From Robiginitomaculum sp. (GTDB lineage Bacteria > Pseudomonadota > Alphaproteobacteria > Caulobacterales > Maricaulaceae): a stretch of DNA of 64,000 bases. The notes beneath the pieces are model-generated. The model was not told where the DNA came from, did not search any database, and saw only the letters and a list, made by a program, of their open reading frames with translations. The stretch lies in assembly GCA_002733605.1 (NCBI GenBank), contig NVWK01000006.1:157263-221262 (forward strand), given 5' to 3'. The position numbers and the translations under genes are program-made. Numbering within the stretch: position 1 is the first letter of the stretch; each line of letters starts with the position of its first letter. This document shows positions 1 to 9,760 of the stretch, in pieces.

Positions 1-813
1 ATTCGCTACACTTTACAATTTATTTTATCCGGCCTGTTTGCGGCAGTCGGTGCTGGCGCTATGAGTTGGTTTCATAGTGCGGTCATCTATGATTTCGGGG
101 TGCCGCCCGTGGGCGCTCTGTTTAATATTGCTGTGCTGGCCTTTATCATTCCCATCGTTCTTACGGGTCTGCTAGAGACATTTTACTATCGTGGGCAATG
201 GCAAAGGGAACAATATCAATTGGAGCACACTAAACGGCAGATGGTGTCGGCGAAATTTGATTCCCTAAAAAACCAGCTTAGCCCTCATTTTGTTTTCAAT
301 AGCTTCAATACGTTGGGGGCCATAATCGATGAAGATCCGGCTCGGGCGCAAGAGTTTCTGGCACAATTGTCCAAAGTTTACCGGTATATCCTCGACAATA
401 AGGATAAGGACACGGTCTCCTTGGAAAAGGAAATCGAGAGCGTGAAAGCGCTTTTGCATATTCAGGAAAACCGTCATCCCGGGGCTGTAAAGATCGAGAT
501 AGATATCTCTGAAAAGCACCATACTCTGCGGATTATCCCGCTGACCCTGCATACATTGGCAGAAAATGTCTTCAAGCATAATACTTTGTCCCCCGAAAAC
601 CCTATCGTCCTGACGATCAAAGCCCAAGGGCGTGACGTACTGTGTGTGGAAAATGATTTGCGGCCAAAACTGGACGTAGAATCGCATAATATAGGTCTCG
701 ACAATCTTTCAAGGCGCTACGAGCTTCTTATGCATAAGGGTCTAAATATTGTACAAGCCCGTGACCGCTTCCGGGTCGAGGTGCCTTTCATTACATCAAA
801 GCTCAAGCCTTGA
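1..813 (+). CDS. LytS-type sensor histidine kinase (5' truncated)
   Basis: Membrane-linked sensor kinase of the LytS/YehU class (His_kinase family PF06580) that would phosphorylate the LytTR regulator directly downstream. The reading frame is open to base 1, so the true start lies outside the window; the first internal Met is at 61. Residues here include hydrophobic segments near the start, then a coiled stretch and the H-box LSPHFVFNSFNTL with the phosphoacceptor His at about residue 76 counted from that Met, followed by an N-box region near AENVFKHNTL. The stop TGA overlaps the ATG of the next gene (TGATG), indicating translational coupling. The signal sensed cannot be told. Confidence 0.85.
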   Translation: MRYTLQFILSGLFAAVGAGAMSWFHSAVIYDFGVPPVGALFNIAVLAFIIPIVLTGLLETFYYRGQWQREQYQLEHTKRQMVSAKFDSLKNQLSPHFVFNSFNTLGAIIDEDPARAQEFLAQLSKVYRYILDNKDKDTVSLEKEIESVKALLHIQENRHPGAVKIEIDISEKHHTLRIIPLTLHTLAENVFKHNTLSPENPIVLTIKAQGRDVLCVENDLRPKLDVESHNIGLDNLSRRYELLMHKGLNIVQARDRFRVEVPFITSKLKP

Positions 814-1571
814 TGAATATCCTGATCGTTGAAGACGAGCCCCGGGCCGTGGATCGCCTAAAAGCATTATTTACATCTATTGCCCCTGAAAGTCACATTG
901 TAGGCGTCACCACATCCATCCGCGCAACAATTGAGTGGATCAATATCCATGACGCGCCGGATATTATTATGATGGACATCCATTTGGCAGATGGAAATTG
1001 CTTTTCCATCTTTGATGTCTGCCAGATCACCGCCCCGATTATCTTTTGTACGGCGTATGACGAATATGCTTTGAAAGCCTTTCAATCCAACGGCATTGCC
1101 TATCTTCTCAAGCCCGTGGTTGAAGCCGATTTGCGAGGTGCTTTAAACAAGCTGGAACAGCTACGCCAAAGCCTTAGCGCAAAGGACATTTCTTTGCGCC
1201 GTAAGCTGTTAAGGCACATGGGCGCCAACCAGGATGGTTATAAATCCCGTTTCCTGATCCGGGCAGGGGGAAAAATCATACCCGTCCTGACCAAGGATAT
1301 TGCGTGTTTTGTATCTGAACAACATGGCTTAAAGGTCTGGTTCTTTGACGGGGGCAGCTATTTTGTCGACTATACACTGGTTGAATTGACAGGCGTTTTA
1401 AATCCTGACGATTTCTTCCAGATTAGCCGCCAAGCCATAATCGCCATCAAGGTGGTGACGTCTGTGAGCACGCGCGCGCGCAATACACGGGTTCAAATGG
1501 ATGCGCTTAAGCGGGAATTGTCTGTGACCCGCAACAGAGCTAAAGCATTCCGTAAATGGTTGGAAAGATAG
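813..1571 (+). CDS. LytTR-family response regulator
   Basis: Two-domain response regulator: an N-terminal receiver (acidic cluster VEDEP near residues 6-10, phospho-acceptor Asp in MMDIHL, conserved Lys in LLKPV) and a C-terminal LytTR DNA-binding domain from about residue 145 (FLIRAGGKIIPV, then the FFQISRQAIIAI strand-loop region). The ATG at 813 is preferred over a TTG at 810 because it overlaps the kinase stop as TGATG. It is the cognate regulator of the preceding LytS-type kinase by position and family pairing; target genes are unknown. Confidence 0.88.
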   Translation: MNILIVEDEPRAVDRLKALFTSIAPESHIVGVTTSIRATIEWINIHDAPDIIMMDIHLADGNCFSIFDVCQITAPIIFCTAYDEYALKAFQSNGIAYLLKPVVEADLRGALNKLEQLRQSLSAKDISLRRKLLRHMGANQDGYKSRFLIRAGGKIIPVLTKDIACFVSEQHGLKVWFFDGGSYFVDYTLVELTGVLNPDDFFQISRQAIIAIKVVTSVSTRARNTRVQMDALKRELSVTRNRAKAFRKWLER

Positions 1572-1690
1572 GCTGGGTAAAAGTATAGTTGATAATATCT
1601 TGTGTTAAGGACAGATATCCTGCATTTAGAACCCTGTTTCTAACCACTGCAAATACCGCAAAAAAACAGCAAAAAACCCCAAGACTCTTG

Positions 1691-1719
1691 TTGACGTATC
1701 CGATTCTCGGCACTATGTT
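1691..1719 (+). promoter_or_regulatory. candidate str-operon promoter
   Basis: TTGACG, 17-nt spacer, TATGTT lies in the 363-nt gap between the LytTR gene and rpsL and fits a housekeeping promoter. It would give a leader of roughly 200 nt. A second TTGACA occurs at 1865-1870 but has no good -10 at proper spacing. No terminator for the upstream pair is obvious in the gap; nothing else coding is supported there. Confidence 0.45.
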
Positions 1720-1934
1720 CCGCGCTCATCGGGAAATTGACCGTCAGTTCTTAAGTTCTGAGACCCTTTTCCCGGTGCGAATAAAGAGATTTTTGCTCTG
1801 ATTTTCGGGGGATTTCCCGGGGTTAGGGTTGTAGTGCGCGAAAGGTCTGTCCGCTCCTAGGGGTTTGACATGGTGTTTTGCGTATTTGTGCAGGGATGCG
1901 CACATTATTGTAGTTGATTATAAGAGGGCCTTTT

Positions 1935-2306
1935 ATGCCAACAGTACAACAGCTTATCCGGAAGCCCCGGACACCGAAGCCAAAGCGGAACAAGGTTCCG
2001 GCTATGGAGGGTTGCCCGCAAAAACGCGGTGTGTGTACACGCGTTTACACAACCACACCGAAAAAGCCGAACTCGGCTTTGCGGAAAGTGGCTAAAGTGC
2101 GTTTGACAAATGGTTTCGAAGTTGTGAGCTACATCCCTGGTGAAGGCCATAATTTGCAAGAGCATAGTGTTGTGCTCATTCGCGGCGGTCGCGTAAAAGA
2201 CTTGCCGGGTGTTCGTTATCACGTTCTGCGTGGTGTTCTTGATACGCAAGGCGTGAAAGATCGTCGTCAACGTCGTTCCAAATACGGCGCTAAGCGTCCT
2301 AAGTAA
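1935..2306 (+). CDS. rpsL: 30S ribosomal protein S12
   Basis: Decoding-centre protein of the small ribosomal subunit, 123 aa, normal length. The start is the ATG giving [10 protein letters not shown]; in-frame TTG at 1914 would add residues absent from the family. The [14 protein letters not shown] loop has the wild-type Lys used in streptomycin sensitivity, and [13 protein letters not shown] contains the Asp that is methylthiolated in many bacteria together with the second wild-type Lys. First gene of the str operon. Confidence 0.98.
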   Translation: MPTVQQLIRKPRTPKPKRNKVPAMEGCPQKRGVCTRVYTTTPKKPNSALRKVAKVRLTNGFEVVSYIPGEGHNLQEHSVVLIRGGRVKDLPGVRYHVLRGVLDTQGVKDRRQRRSKYGAKRPK

Positions 2307-2328
2307 GCCCCTAAGTGAGCTAAGGTAA

Positions 2329-2811
<483 letters not shown>

Positions 2812-2819
2812 GGATTATC

Positions 2820-4904
2820 ATGGCACGCGAATATAAATTAGAAGATTACCGCAATTTTGGTATCATGGCCCACATCGATGCGGGTAAAACCACATGTACC
2901 GAGCGGATACTTTACTATACAGGCAAAAACCACAAAATTGCCGAAGTTCATGATGGCGCTGCCACTATGGATTGGATGGAGCAAGAGCAAGAGCGCGGTA
3001 TTACCATTACCTCTGCGGCGACAACCTGTTTTTGGCGCGGTAAGCGTTTGAACATCATTGACACACCGGGACACGTTGACTTCACAATCGAAGTTGAGCG
3101 TTCTTTGCGGGTTCTTGATGGTGCTGTTACGTTGCTGGATGCCAATGCTGGCGTCGAGCCACAAACAGAAACTGTTTGGCGTCAGGCTGATAAGTATAAT
3201 GTGCCTCGTATGGTCTTCATCAATAAAATGGACAAATTGGGCGCGGATTTTTACGCCTCTGTAGAGTCTATTCGTAAGCGCCTTGGTGCAAATGCTCTTG
3301 AGATGCAACTGCCAATCGGTGCCGAGAGCGAATTTACAGGCATGATCGATCTGGTCAAAATGCATGCCTATGTTTGGGAAGATAATGCGGATTTGGGTGC
3401 AAGCTTCGATACCGTTGATATTCCTGCTGATATGGCTGACAAAGCTGCTGAATACCGTGAGAAGCTGGTTGAAGCCGTTGTCGAGTATGATGATGATCTT
3501 ATGGAAGCTTATCTTGAGGGTGAAGAGCCTTCCAATGAACAGATCATGGCGATTGTCCGTAAAGCAACGATTGCTGGCGAGATTGTGCCGATTTTCTGTG
3601 GCACTGCATTTAAAAACAAGGGTGTTCAGCCTTTGCTCGACGCCGTTGTTGATTATCTGCCAAGCCCGATGGATATTCCCGCGATTGCCGGTACTGACAT
3701 GAAGACTGGCGAAGAAATAACCCGTAGGGCTGCTGATGACGAGCCTTTGTCTTTGCTTGCCTTTAAAATCATGAATGACCCGTTTGTGGGTACATTGACA
3801 TTTTGCCGTATCTATTCTGGTGTTCTGGAAACAGGTACGACCTTGATGAATACGGTGAAGGAAAAGCGCGAACGCGTTGGTCGTATGTTGATCATGCATT
3901 CTAATGACCGTGATGATATCAAAGTGGCCTATGCTGGCGATATTGTGGCGATTGCCTCTCTGAAGCAAACCACAACCGGTGACACACTTGCAGATCTCAA
4001 TCACCCTGTTATTCTTGAGCGCATGGAATTCCCCGAGCCTGTTATTGAAATCTCTGTTGAGCCTAAAACCAAGGTTGATCAAGAGAAGTTGGGCCTTGGC
4101 TTACAGCGTTTGGCGGCTGAAGATCCGTCCTTCCGCGTGACAACTGATCATGAATCCGGTCAGACCATCATGGCGGGCATGGGCGAGCTTCACTTGGACA
4201 TTCTTGTGGATCGTCTGCGTCGTGAGTTTGGTGTTGAAGCCAATATCGGTCAGCCACAAGTGGCGTATCGTGAGACCCTTATCGGTCCAATCGACATTGA
4301 TTATACCCACAAAAAGCAATCTGGTGGTTCCGGTCAATTTGCGCGGGTCAAGATTAGATTCGAGCCGCTTGAAGCAGGTTCCGGCATTGAGTTTGAAAAC
4401 ACAATTGTTGGTGGTAATGTGCCTCGTGAATATATTCCGGGTGTTGAAAAAGGTATTCGCACAATGGCGGAATCAGGTCTTTTGGCTGGTTTCCCTGTGA
4501 TCGACTTTAAAGCAACGCTTTATGACGGCGCTTATCATGATGTTGATAGTTCCGTGATGGCTTTCGAAATCGCTGCCCGTGCAGCCTTCCGTGAAGTGGC
4601 AAAAGAGGGCGGTGCTAAACTGCTTGAGCCAATCATGAAGGTCGAAGTTGTGACGCCTGAAGATTATATGGGCGACGTGATTGGTGATTTAAGCTCCCGT
4701 CGGGGTCAAATTTCCGGTACAGAAGTACGCGGCGTGACAACAGCTATCAATGCGATGGTGCCATTGGCGAACATGTTTGGCTATGTCAGTAATCTGCGCT
4801 CTATGTCACAAGGTCGTGCGCAATTTACCATGACGTTCGATCACTACGAAACAACACCGAAAGCAATTTCGGACGAAGTAATTTCTAAGCAGGGCGGTGC
4901 ATAA
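2820..4904 (+). CDS. fusA: elongation factor G
   Basis: 694-aa translocation and ribosome-recycling GTPase of normal length. Visible motifs are G1 AHIDAGKTT (about residues 17-25), switch [10 protein letters not shown] and G4 [10 protein letters not shown]; the C-terminal domains end with the conserved [16 protein letters not shown] region. It sits 8 nt after rpsG in the str operon. Its stop codon falls inside the loop of a hairpin followed by a T-run, so expression of the gene ends at a built-in terminator. Long antisense open frames across it are codon-bias shadows. Confidence 0.98.
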   Translation: MAREYKLEDYRNFGIMAHIDAGKTTCTERILYYTGKNHKIAEVHDGAATMDWMEQEQERGITITSAATTCFWRGKRLNIIDTPGHVDFTIEVERSLRVLDGAVTLLDANAGVEPQTETVWRQADKYNVPRMVFINKMDKLGADFYASVESIRKRLGANALEMQLPIGAESEFTGMIDLVKMHAYVWEDNADLGASFDTVDIPADMADKAAEYREKLVEAVVEYDDDLMEAYLEGEEPSNEQIMAIVRKATIAGEIVPIFCGTAFKNKGVQPLLDAVVDYLPSPMDIPAIAGTDMKTGEEITRRAADDEPLSLLAFKIMNDPFVGTLTFCRIYSGVLETGTTLMNTVKEKRERVGRMLIMHSNDRDDIKVAYAGDIVAIASLKQTTTGDTLADLNHPVILERMEFPEPVIEISVEPKTKVDQEKLGLGLQRLAAEDPSFRVTTDHESGQTIMAGMGELHLDILVDRLRREFGVEANIGQPQVAYRETLIGPIDIDYTHKKQSGGSGQFARVKIRFEPLEAGSGIEFENTIVGGNVPREYIPGVEKGIRTMAESGLLAGFPVIDFKATLYDGAYHDVDSSVMAFEIAARAAFREVAKEGGAKLLEPIMKVEVVTPEDYMGDVIGDLSSRRGQISGTEVRGVTTAINAMVPLANMFGYVSNLRSMSQGRAQFTMTFDHYETTPKAISDEVISKQGGA

Positions 4905-4923
4905 GCACAGCCCTGTTTTTTTT
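4890..4923 (+). terminator. intrinsic terminator overlapping the fusA stop
   Basis: CAGGGC/GCCCTG arms with an inner GTGC-ataa-GCAC extension are followed by eight T. The stop codon of fusA is in the terminal loop. As tuf begins only 34 nt later with no room for a full new promoter, this is likely a partial terminator or attenuator that sets the fusA:tuf ratio, unless tuf has a promoter inside fusA. Confidence 0.75.
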
Positions 4924-4957
4924 AACCTCCTAAGGTAAGAGAAGACGGAGAACTAAA

Positions 4958-6133
4958 ATGTCTAAAGAGAAGTTTGAACGCACGAAGCCGCATGCGAATA
5001 TCGGTACGATTGGTCATGTTGACCATGGTAAGACGACGTTGACGGCTGCGATCACGAAGTATTTCGGTGAGTTTAAGGCGTATGACGAGATTGACGGCGC
5101 GCCTGAAGAAAAAGCACGTGGTATCACGATCAATACGGCTCACGTTGAATATGAAACAGATGCGCGTCACTATGCCCATGTGGATTGCCCTGGACATGCT
5201 GACTATGTTAAAAATATGATCACTGGTGCGGCCCAAATGGACGGCGCTATCTTGGTTGTAAACGCGGCTGACGGCCCTATGCCACAAACCCGCGAGCATA
5301 TCCTGCTTGCGCGTCAGGTTGGTGTGCCGGCGCTTGTTGTTTACATGAACAAGGTTGATCAGGTTGATGATGACGAGTTACTAGAGCTTGTTGAAATGGA
5401 AATCCGCGAACTTCTCAGCGCTTATGATTATCCTGGTGATGATCTGCCTGTGATTGCCGGTTCTGCTTTGGCTGCCATGGAAGGCCGCAATCCTGAGATC
5501 GGCGAAGAAAGCATCCGTAAATTGATGGCGGCTGTTGACGAATACATTCCACAGCCTGAACGTGATATTGATAAACCATTCCTATTGCCAATCGAAGATG
5601 TGTTCTCCATCTCTGGCCGTGGTACAGTTGTTACCGGTCGTGTTGAGCGTGGTGTTGTGAATGTTGGCGACGAAATTGAAATCGTTGGTATCAAAGATAC
5701 ACAGAAGACCACATGTACAGGTGTTGAAATGTTCCGCAAACTGCTTGACCGCGGAGAAGCTGGCGACAATATCGGTGCTTTGATCCGTGGTGTTGACCGC
5801 GAAAATGTCGAGCGTGGCCAAGTGCTTTGTAAGCCTGGTTCTGTGAAACCGCACAAGAAATTCGTTGGTGAGGCTTATATCCTGACCAAAGAAGAAGGCG
5901 GTCGTCATACTCCGTTTTTCACCAACTACCGTCCACAGTTTTACTTCCGTACAACGGATGTGACCGGTGTTGTGACTTTGAAAGACGGCGTTGAGATGGT
6001 TATGCCTGGCGACAATGTTGAAGTGAATGTCGAACTTATCGTGCCTATCGCCATGGAAGAGAAGCTCCGCTTCGCGATCCGTGAAGGTGGCCGCACAGTA
6101 GGTGCCGGTGTCGTCTCTAAAATTATAGAGTAA
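4958..6133 (+). CDS. tuf: elongation factor Tu
   Basis: 391-aa GTPase that delivers aminoacyl-tRNA to the ribosome. G1 GHVDHGKTT, switch [14 protein letters not shown] and G4 NKVDQVDD are visible, and the protein ends GVVSKIIE as in alphaproteobacterial EF-Tu. A purine-rich ribosome site (AGACGGAGAAC) precedes the ATG. It is the only tuf copy in this window; many alphaproteobacteria have a second, which cannot be judged from here. Confidence 0.98.
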   Translation: MSKEKFERTKPHANIGTIGHVDHGKTTLTAAITKYFGEFKAYDEIDGAPEEKARGITINTAHVEYETDARHYAHVDCPGHADYVKNMITGAAQMDGAILVVNAADGPMPQTREHILLARQVGVPALVVYMNKVDQVDDDELLELVEMEIRELLSAYDYPGDDLPVIAGSALAAMEGRNPEIGEESIRKLMAAVDEYIPQPERDIDKPFLLPIEDVFSISGRGTVVTGRVERGVVNVGDEIEIVGIKDTQKTTCTGVEMFRKLLDRGEAGDNIGALIRGVDRENVERGQVLCKPGSVKPHKKFVGEAYILTKEEGGRHTPFFTNYRPQFYFRTTDVTGVVTLKDGVEMVMPGDNVEVNVELIVPIAMEEKLRFAIREGGRTVGAGVVSKIIE

Positions 6134-6141
6134 AGTTTAAA

Positions 6142-6175
6142 GCCGCCCTTTCTACCAAGAGGGGGCGGTTTATTG
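6142..6175 (+). terminator. terminator-like hairpin after tuf
   Basis: A GC-rich hairpin (GCCGCCC paired with GGGGCGGT, some G-U pairs) follows the tuf stop by a few bases and is trailed by a short weak T-run. It sits immediately before tRNA-Trp and may end the str transcript or act as a processing point. Confidence 0.5.
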
Positions 6176-6179
6176 GCAT

Positions 6180-6255
6180 AGAGGCGTAGCTCAGTTGGTA
6201 GAGCATCGGTCTCCAAAACCGAGGGTCGTGAGTTCGAGTCTCTCCGCCTCTGCCA
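6180..6255 (+). tRNA. tRNA-Trp (CCA)
   Basis: 76-nt cloverleaf with encoded CCA. The acceptor stem is AGAGGCG/CGCCTCT, the D-arm GCTC/GAGC, the anticodon stem TCGGT/ACCGA with loop CTCCAAA (anticodon CCA), and a T-arm with TTCGAGT and one U-U mismatch. The tuf-trnW-secE order is typical of Proteobacteria. Confidence 0.95.
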
Positions 6256-6377
6256 CTAAGCTCTAGACGAATACGCGAAAGATCCCGAGATTTTCTCTTG
6301 TGTCTGGTCGCGTTTTGGAGTTTAAGGCAACGAGAATTAAAATGCTGTAAAAAGCATCTAAAAAAGTGAAGAAGAGC

Positions 6378-6617
6378 ATGGCTGATAAAAAGGCAAAAGT
6401 TGGGTTGGTGAAATATCTTGGGCAAGTGCGTCAAGAGGGCCGTAAGGTTGTCTGGCCTACGCCGCGCGAGACGATGGTCACCACTATACTCGTTCTTATT
6501 ATGATGGTGCTGTTTGGCATTTTCTTCTTCTTTGTGGACTGGATTGCTGCGAACGGCACCCAGTTTTTACTGAATATCGGGACAACCAAGGGTCCCGGTT
6601 CTGGCGCAGGTGGTTAA
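6378..6617 (+). CDS. secE: preprotein translocase subunit SecE
   Basis: Small essential subunit of the SecYEG channel, 79 aa with the ATG at 6378 (MADKKAKVG). An in-frame GTG at 6366 would add four residues and is not preferred. The signature VRQEGRKVVWPTPRET precedes a single transmembrane helix (about residues 32-55). It is 3 nt before nusG, as in the conserved secE-nusG pair. Confidence 0.95.
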   Translation: MADKKAKVGLVKYLGQVRQEGRKVVWPTPRETMVTTILVLIMMVLFGIFFFFVDWIAANGTQFLLNIGTTKGPGSGAGG

Positions 6618-6620
6618 ATC

Positions 6621-7154
6621 ATGACGGCAAGATGGTATATTGTCCAAGCGCATTCGAATTTTGAGAAGCGCGTTAAGGAAAGTCTGGAAACAGAATCTGA
6701 ACGTAAAGGTTTGGCGCATTTGTTTGAAGAAATCCTTGTGCCGACGGAACAGATCGTCGAAATTCGTCGGGGTCGCAAGGTCGAATCCGAGCGTAAATAT
6801 TTTCCGGGCTATGTGCTTGTGAAAATGGATTTGACCGATGAAGTTTATCATTTGGTGAAAAACACACCAAAGGTGAGCGGATTTTTGGGCTCGGCCAACA
6901 AGCCGATGCCTGTATCGGATAAAGAAGTACAAAGAATTGTTGGACAGATTGCGGAAGCCGAAGATGCGCCGCGTTCCATGATCGTTTTCGATGTTGGCGA
7001 AACCGTAAAAGTTATAGATGGACATTTTCAGTCGTTTAGTGGCGTTGTTGAAGATGTTGATGTGGAAAATGAGCGTCTGAAAGTGGCGATTAATATTTTT
7101 GGCCGGGCTACCCCGGTCGAGTTGGAATATGCGCAGGTCGAAAAACAGACTTAG
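6621..7154 (+). CDS. nusG: transcription termination/antitermination factor NusG
   Basis: 177-aa RNA polymerase-associated factor: an NGN domain (MTARWYIVQAHSNFEKRV, then FPGYVLVKMDL) and a C-terminal KOW domain (VGETVKVIDGHFQSFSGVVEDVD) that binds S10 or Rho. Translationally close to secE; 105 nt precede rplK, and this spacer holds no further gene. Confidence 0.97.
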   Translation: MTARWYIVQAHSNFEKRVKESLETESERKGLAHLFEEILVPTEQIVEIRRGRKVESERKYFPGYVLVKMDLTDEVYHLVKNTPKVSGFLGSANKPMPVSDKEVQRIVGQIAEAEDAPRSMIVFDVGETVKVIDGHFQSFSGVVEDVDVENERLKVAINIFGRATPVELEYAQVEKQT

Positions 7155-7259
7155 CGTATGAAATTGTTTGTGGGAGGTGAGGGCTAAGTCCAGCGCGAAC
7201 CCGACCACGGACGCACCCTGCATATGACGCGGTGTTATATGCAAATATTGGAGTGAAAA

Positions 7260-7688
7260 ATGGCAAAAAAGATCGAGGGATACATCAAATTGATGGTTCC
7301 GGCGGGGACAGCCAACCCGTCACCACCACTAGGGCCTGCCTTGGGCCAACGTGGTGTAAATATTATGGAATTTACCAAAGCGTTTAACGCGAAAACAGCG
7401 GATCTGGAAAAAAGCATTCCGATTCCGACTGTGATCACTGTCTATGCGGACAAATCGTTTACGTTTGAAACAAAAACGCCACCTGCGTCTTATTATCTTA
7501 AGAAGGCGGCTGGTTTGAAATCTGGTTCAACCGAACCTGGCCGTATTGTGGCCGCCACGGTGACAATGAAGCAGTGTCGTGAAATTGCCGAGCTGAAATT
7601 TGTGGATTTGAGCGCTAATGATCTAGATCAGGCGCAAAAAATTATCGCTGGATCTGCCCGTTCAATGGGCTTTGAGGTGTCGGAGTAA
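7260..7688 (+). CDS. rplK: 50S ribosomal protein L11
   Basis: 142-aa protein of the GTPase-associated centre. The N-terminal [20 protein letters not shown] region and the C-terminal rRNA-binding [12 protein letters not shown] end are characteristic. The preceding 105-nt leader has no open frame; L1 autoregulation of the L11-L1 message is expected from the family but its site was not resolved. Confidence 0.97.
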   Translation: MAKKIEGYIKLMVPAGTANPSPPLGPALGQRGVNIMEFTKAFNAKTADLEKSIPIPTVITVYADKSFTFETKTPPASYYLKKAAGLKSGSTEPGRIVAATVTMKQCREIAELKFVDLSANDLDQAQKIIAGSARSMGFEVSE

Positions 7689-7691
7689 ATC

Positions 7692-8390
7692 ATGGCTAAA
7701 CTAGGTAAAAGAACAATTGCTGCGCGCAGCAATGTAGACCGTGAAGCGCTGTACACTGTAACAGACGCTGTCGGTATCGTAAAAACCAACGCGACCGCCA
7801 AATTCGATGAAACCATCGAAATGGCGATCAACCTGGGTGTTGATCCACGCCATGCGGACCAAATGGTTCGTGGTGTTTGTAATCTGCCAAATGGCACGGG
7901 CCGTAATGTCCGTGTCGCTGTATTTGCGAAAGACGCGAAAGCGGAAGAAGCTCTTGCAGCTGGTGCTGACATAGTTGGTGCTGACGATCTGGCGGCTAAA
8001 ATACAAGCGGGCGAGATGGATTTTGACCGGGTAATTGCTACGCCGGACATGATGCCATTGGTTGGTCGTTTGGGTAAAATTCTAGGCCCTAAAGGCATGA
8101 TGCCAAACCCACGTGTGGGTACGGTTACTGCCGATGTTGCCAAGGCTGTTAAGGATGCCAAGGGCGGCGCGGTCGAGTTTCGGGCTGAAAAAGCCGGAAT
8201 TATCCACGTTGGTGTTGGCAAGGCCAGTTTTTCTGAGACTGCTTTGGCTGAAAATGTTCAAAGCTTTCTAGGTGCGATCATGAAGGCCAAGCCAACAGGT
8301 GCCAAAGGTACATTTATGAAACGCGTCACATTGAGCTCGACCATGGGCCCAGGCGTGAGAATTGACCCGTCCGAAGCGACGTCGTCGTAA
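7692..8390 (+). CDS. rplA: 50S ribosomal protein L1
   Basis: 232-aa L1-stalk protein involved in E-site tRNA release and usually the translational repressor of its own operon. It starts 3 nt after the rplK stop. Conserved [20 protein letters not shown] and the C-terminal [12 protein letters not shown] segments are present. Two hairpins follow, the second with a T-run. Confidence 0.97.
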   Translation: MAKLGKRTIAARSNVDREALYTVTDAVGIVKTNATAKFDETIEMAINLGVDPRHADQMVRGVCNLPNGTGRNVRVAVFAKDAKAEEALAAGADIVGADDLAAKIQAGEMDFDRVIATPDMMPLVGRLGKILGPKGMMPNPRVGTVTADVAKAVKDAKGGAVEFRAEKAGIIHVGVGKASFSETALAENVQSFLGAIMKAKPTGAKGTFMKRVTLSSTMGPGVRIDPSEATSS

Positions 8391-8402
8391 AAAGAGATTT
8401 TG

Positions 8403-8456
8403 GCGGGCTAGCGATAGCCCGCTAAATGCGTTGGAGATGCCCATGTGGGCATTTTT
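8403..8456 (+). terminator. tandem hairpins ending the rplKA transcript
   Basis: A perfect GCGGGCTA-gcga-TAGCCCGC hairpin (8403-8422) is followed by the palindrome ATGCCCATGTGGGCAT (8437-8452) and a T-run, a good intrinsic terminator separating rplKA from rplJL. Confidence 0.7.
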
Positions 8457-8661
8457 AGCAATTGTCCGAGATCACTGGTGCGGAATTATCCGCTTAATTA
8501 TGCCCGTGTGAGACAGCGCGAAAAAACTGATTTTGGTCGCTTGCGACCGGTTTGGTTTGAGCCCTGGGACAGACTGCCGCACTGGTGATTGTCCTTTACG
8601 GGGTGTTATCGGTGCACACTGAAGGTGACCCATGGGGGGTTGCCGCAACAGGGAGACCGCA
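8457..8661 (+). promoter_or_regulatory. rplJL promoter and L10 leader candidate
   Basis: The spacer before rplJ carries TTGTCC-N17-ATTATC (8462-8490) as a weak promoter candidate and a roughly 150-nt GC-rich leader containing CCTGGGACAG and further self-complementary runs. A structured L10(L12)4-binding leader is usual at this position. I did not derive a full fold. Confidence 0.4.
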
Positions 8662-9177
8662 ATGGATCGCAAACAAAAACAGGAAATGATCAAAATGCTG
8701 GAAGGTATTTTTGATAGTTCCGGGTCCGTTGTCATGGCTGAATACTCGGGCATGACGGTTGCGGAACTGACAGATCTGCGCGCGCAATTACGTGAAAACG
8801 GCGCAACGATCAAAATTGTCAAAAACCGTCTCGCTAAAATCGCACTTAAAGGTAAACCCGGTGAAGGTGTTGCAGATCTGTTTAAAGGTCCAGTAGCTAT
8901 TGCTTACGCCGAGGATGTCATTGGTGCGCCTAAAGTGAGTGTAAAGTATGCTAAAGATAATGATTTATTCAATATTCTTGGCGGCTTTATGGGAGAAGAA
9001 ATCTTTGACGTCGCTGGTATCGAGGCATTGTCCAAACTACCGTCACGCGAAGAACTTATTGGTATGGTGGCTTCACGGCTTCTGGGTCAAGCTTCTCAAA
9101 TCGGTCAGCGTCTTAATGCACCTGGTAGTGCCCTTGCGGGTGCCATTGGCGTCATTGAAGAACGTGCGACAGCTTAA
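8662..9177 (+). CDS. rplJ: 50S ribosomal protein L10
   Basis: 171-aa base of the ribosomal stalk, which binds L7/L12 dimers through its C-terminal helix. The ATG at 8662 follows GGGAGA and gives MDRKQKQEMIKML; an upstream in-frame ATG at 8632 adds non-family residues and lies in the leader. KNRLAKIALKG and the C-terminal SALAGAIGVIEE are typical. Confidence 0.96.
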   Translation: MDRKQKQEMIKMLEGIFDSSGSVVMAEYSGMTVAELTDLRAQLRENGATIKIVKNRLAKIALKGKPGEGVADLFKGPVAIAYAEDVIGAPKVSVKYAKDNDLFNILGGFMGEEIFDVAGIEALSKLPSREELIGMVASRLLGQASQIGQRLNAPGSALAGAIGVIEERATA

Positions 9178-9233
9178 CGTCAGGCTCGTAACACTCGAAC
9201 TGAACTAACTATTTAAACTAAAGGAAGTAAATT

Positions 9234-9605
9234 ATGGCTGATGTAGCTAAACTTGCTAAAGACTTGATGGCTCTTACCATCATGGAAGCAAAAGAACTGA
9301 ATGATATTCTTGAAGAAAATGGCATTAAAGCTGCTGCTGCTGTTGCAGTTGCTGGCCCTGCTGGTGGTGACGCCGGTGCTGCTGCCGAAGAGCAAACCGA
9401 ATTTGACGTAATTCTTGCGTCATTTGGTGAAAAGAAAATCAACGTGATTAAAGAAGTCCGTTCCATCACGGGTCTTGGCCTCAAAGAAGCTAAAGACCTT
9501 GTAGAGAGCGCACCTAAAGCCGTTAAGGAAGGTGTCTCTAAGGACGAAGCTGAAGAGATCAAAGCCAAGCTGGAAGCAGCTGGCGCGACCGCTGAAGTTA
9601 AGTAA
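9234..9605 (+). CDS. rplL: 50S ribosomal protein L7/L12
   Basis: 123-aa stalk protein with an N-terminal dimerisation region, an Ala-rich hinge ([20 protein letters not shown]) and the C-terminal factor-binding domain [20 protein letters not shown]. Preceded by an AAGGAAG ribosome site. A hairpin follows before rpoB. Confidence 0.97.
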   Translation: MADVAKLAKDLMALTIMEAKELNDILEENGIKAAAAVAVAGPAGGDAGAAAEEQTEFDVILASFGEKKINVIKEVRSITGLGLKEAKDLVESAPKAVKEGVSKDEAEEIKAKLEAAGATAEVK

Positions 9606-9613
9606 AACTACCT

Positions 9614-9640
9614 CCCGGTGCGTGCGTTGTACGCGCCGGG
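9614..9640 (+). terminator. attenuator-like hairpin between rplL and rpoB
   Basis: CCCGGTGCGT and ACGCGCCGGG form a 10-bp stem (one G-U) with a 7-nt loop, followed only by ATTTACTTT. The weak T-run suits a partial terminator of the kind that lowers rpoBC relative to rplJL in enterobacteria. Confidence 0.6.
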
Positions 9641-9760
9641 ATTTACTTTGCGCTAAGTGAAAAAGCGTACTGAGCGGAACAGTTCAAATCCGTGAAAAAA
9701 TTTTCTGAAGAGGGCGCGTATTGCAAGACGCCCCATCTTCTTATTGTAAAGGTGTTTTTG

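Noticed and set aside
2838..4082. 414-codon open frame antisense to fusA
   Set aside because: Mirror of a highly expressed gene with strong codon bias; no ribosome site or protein-like motif.
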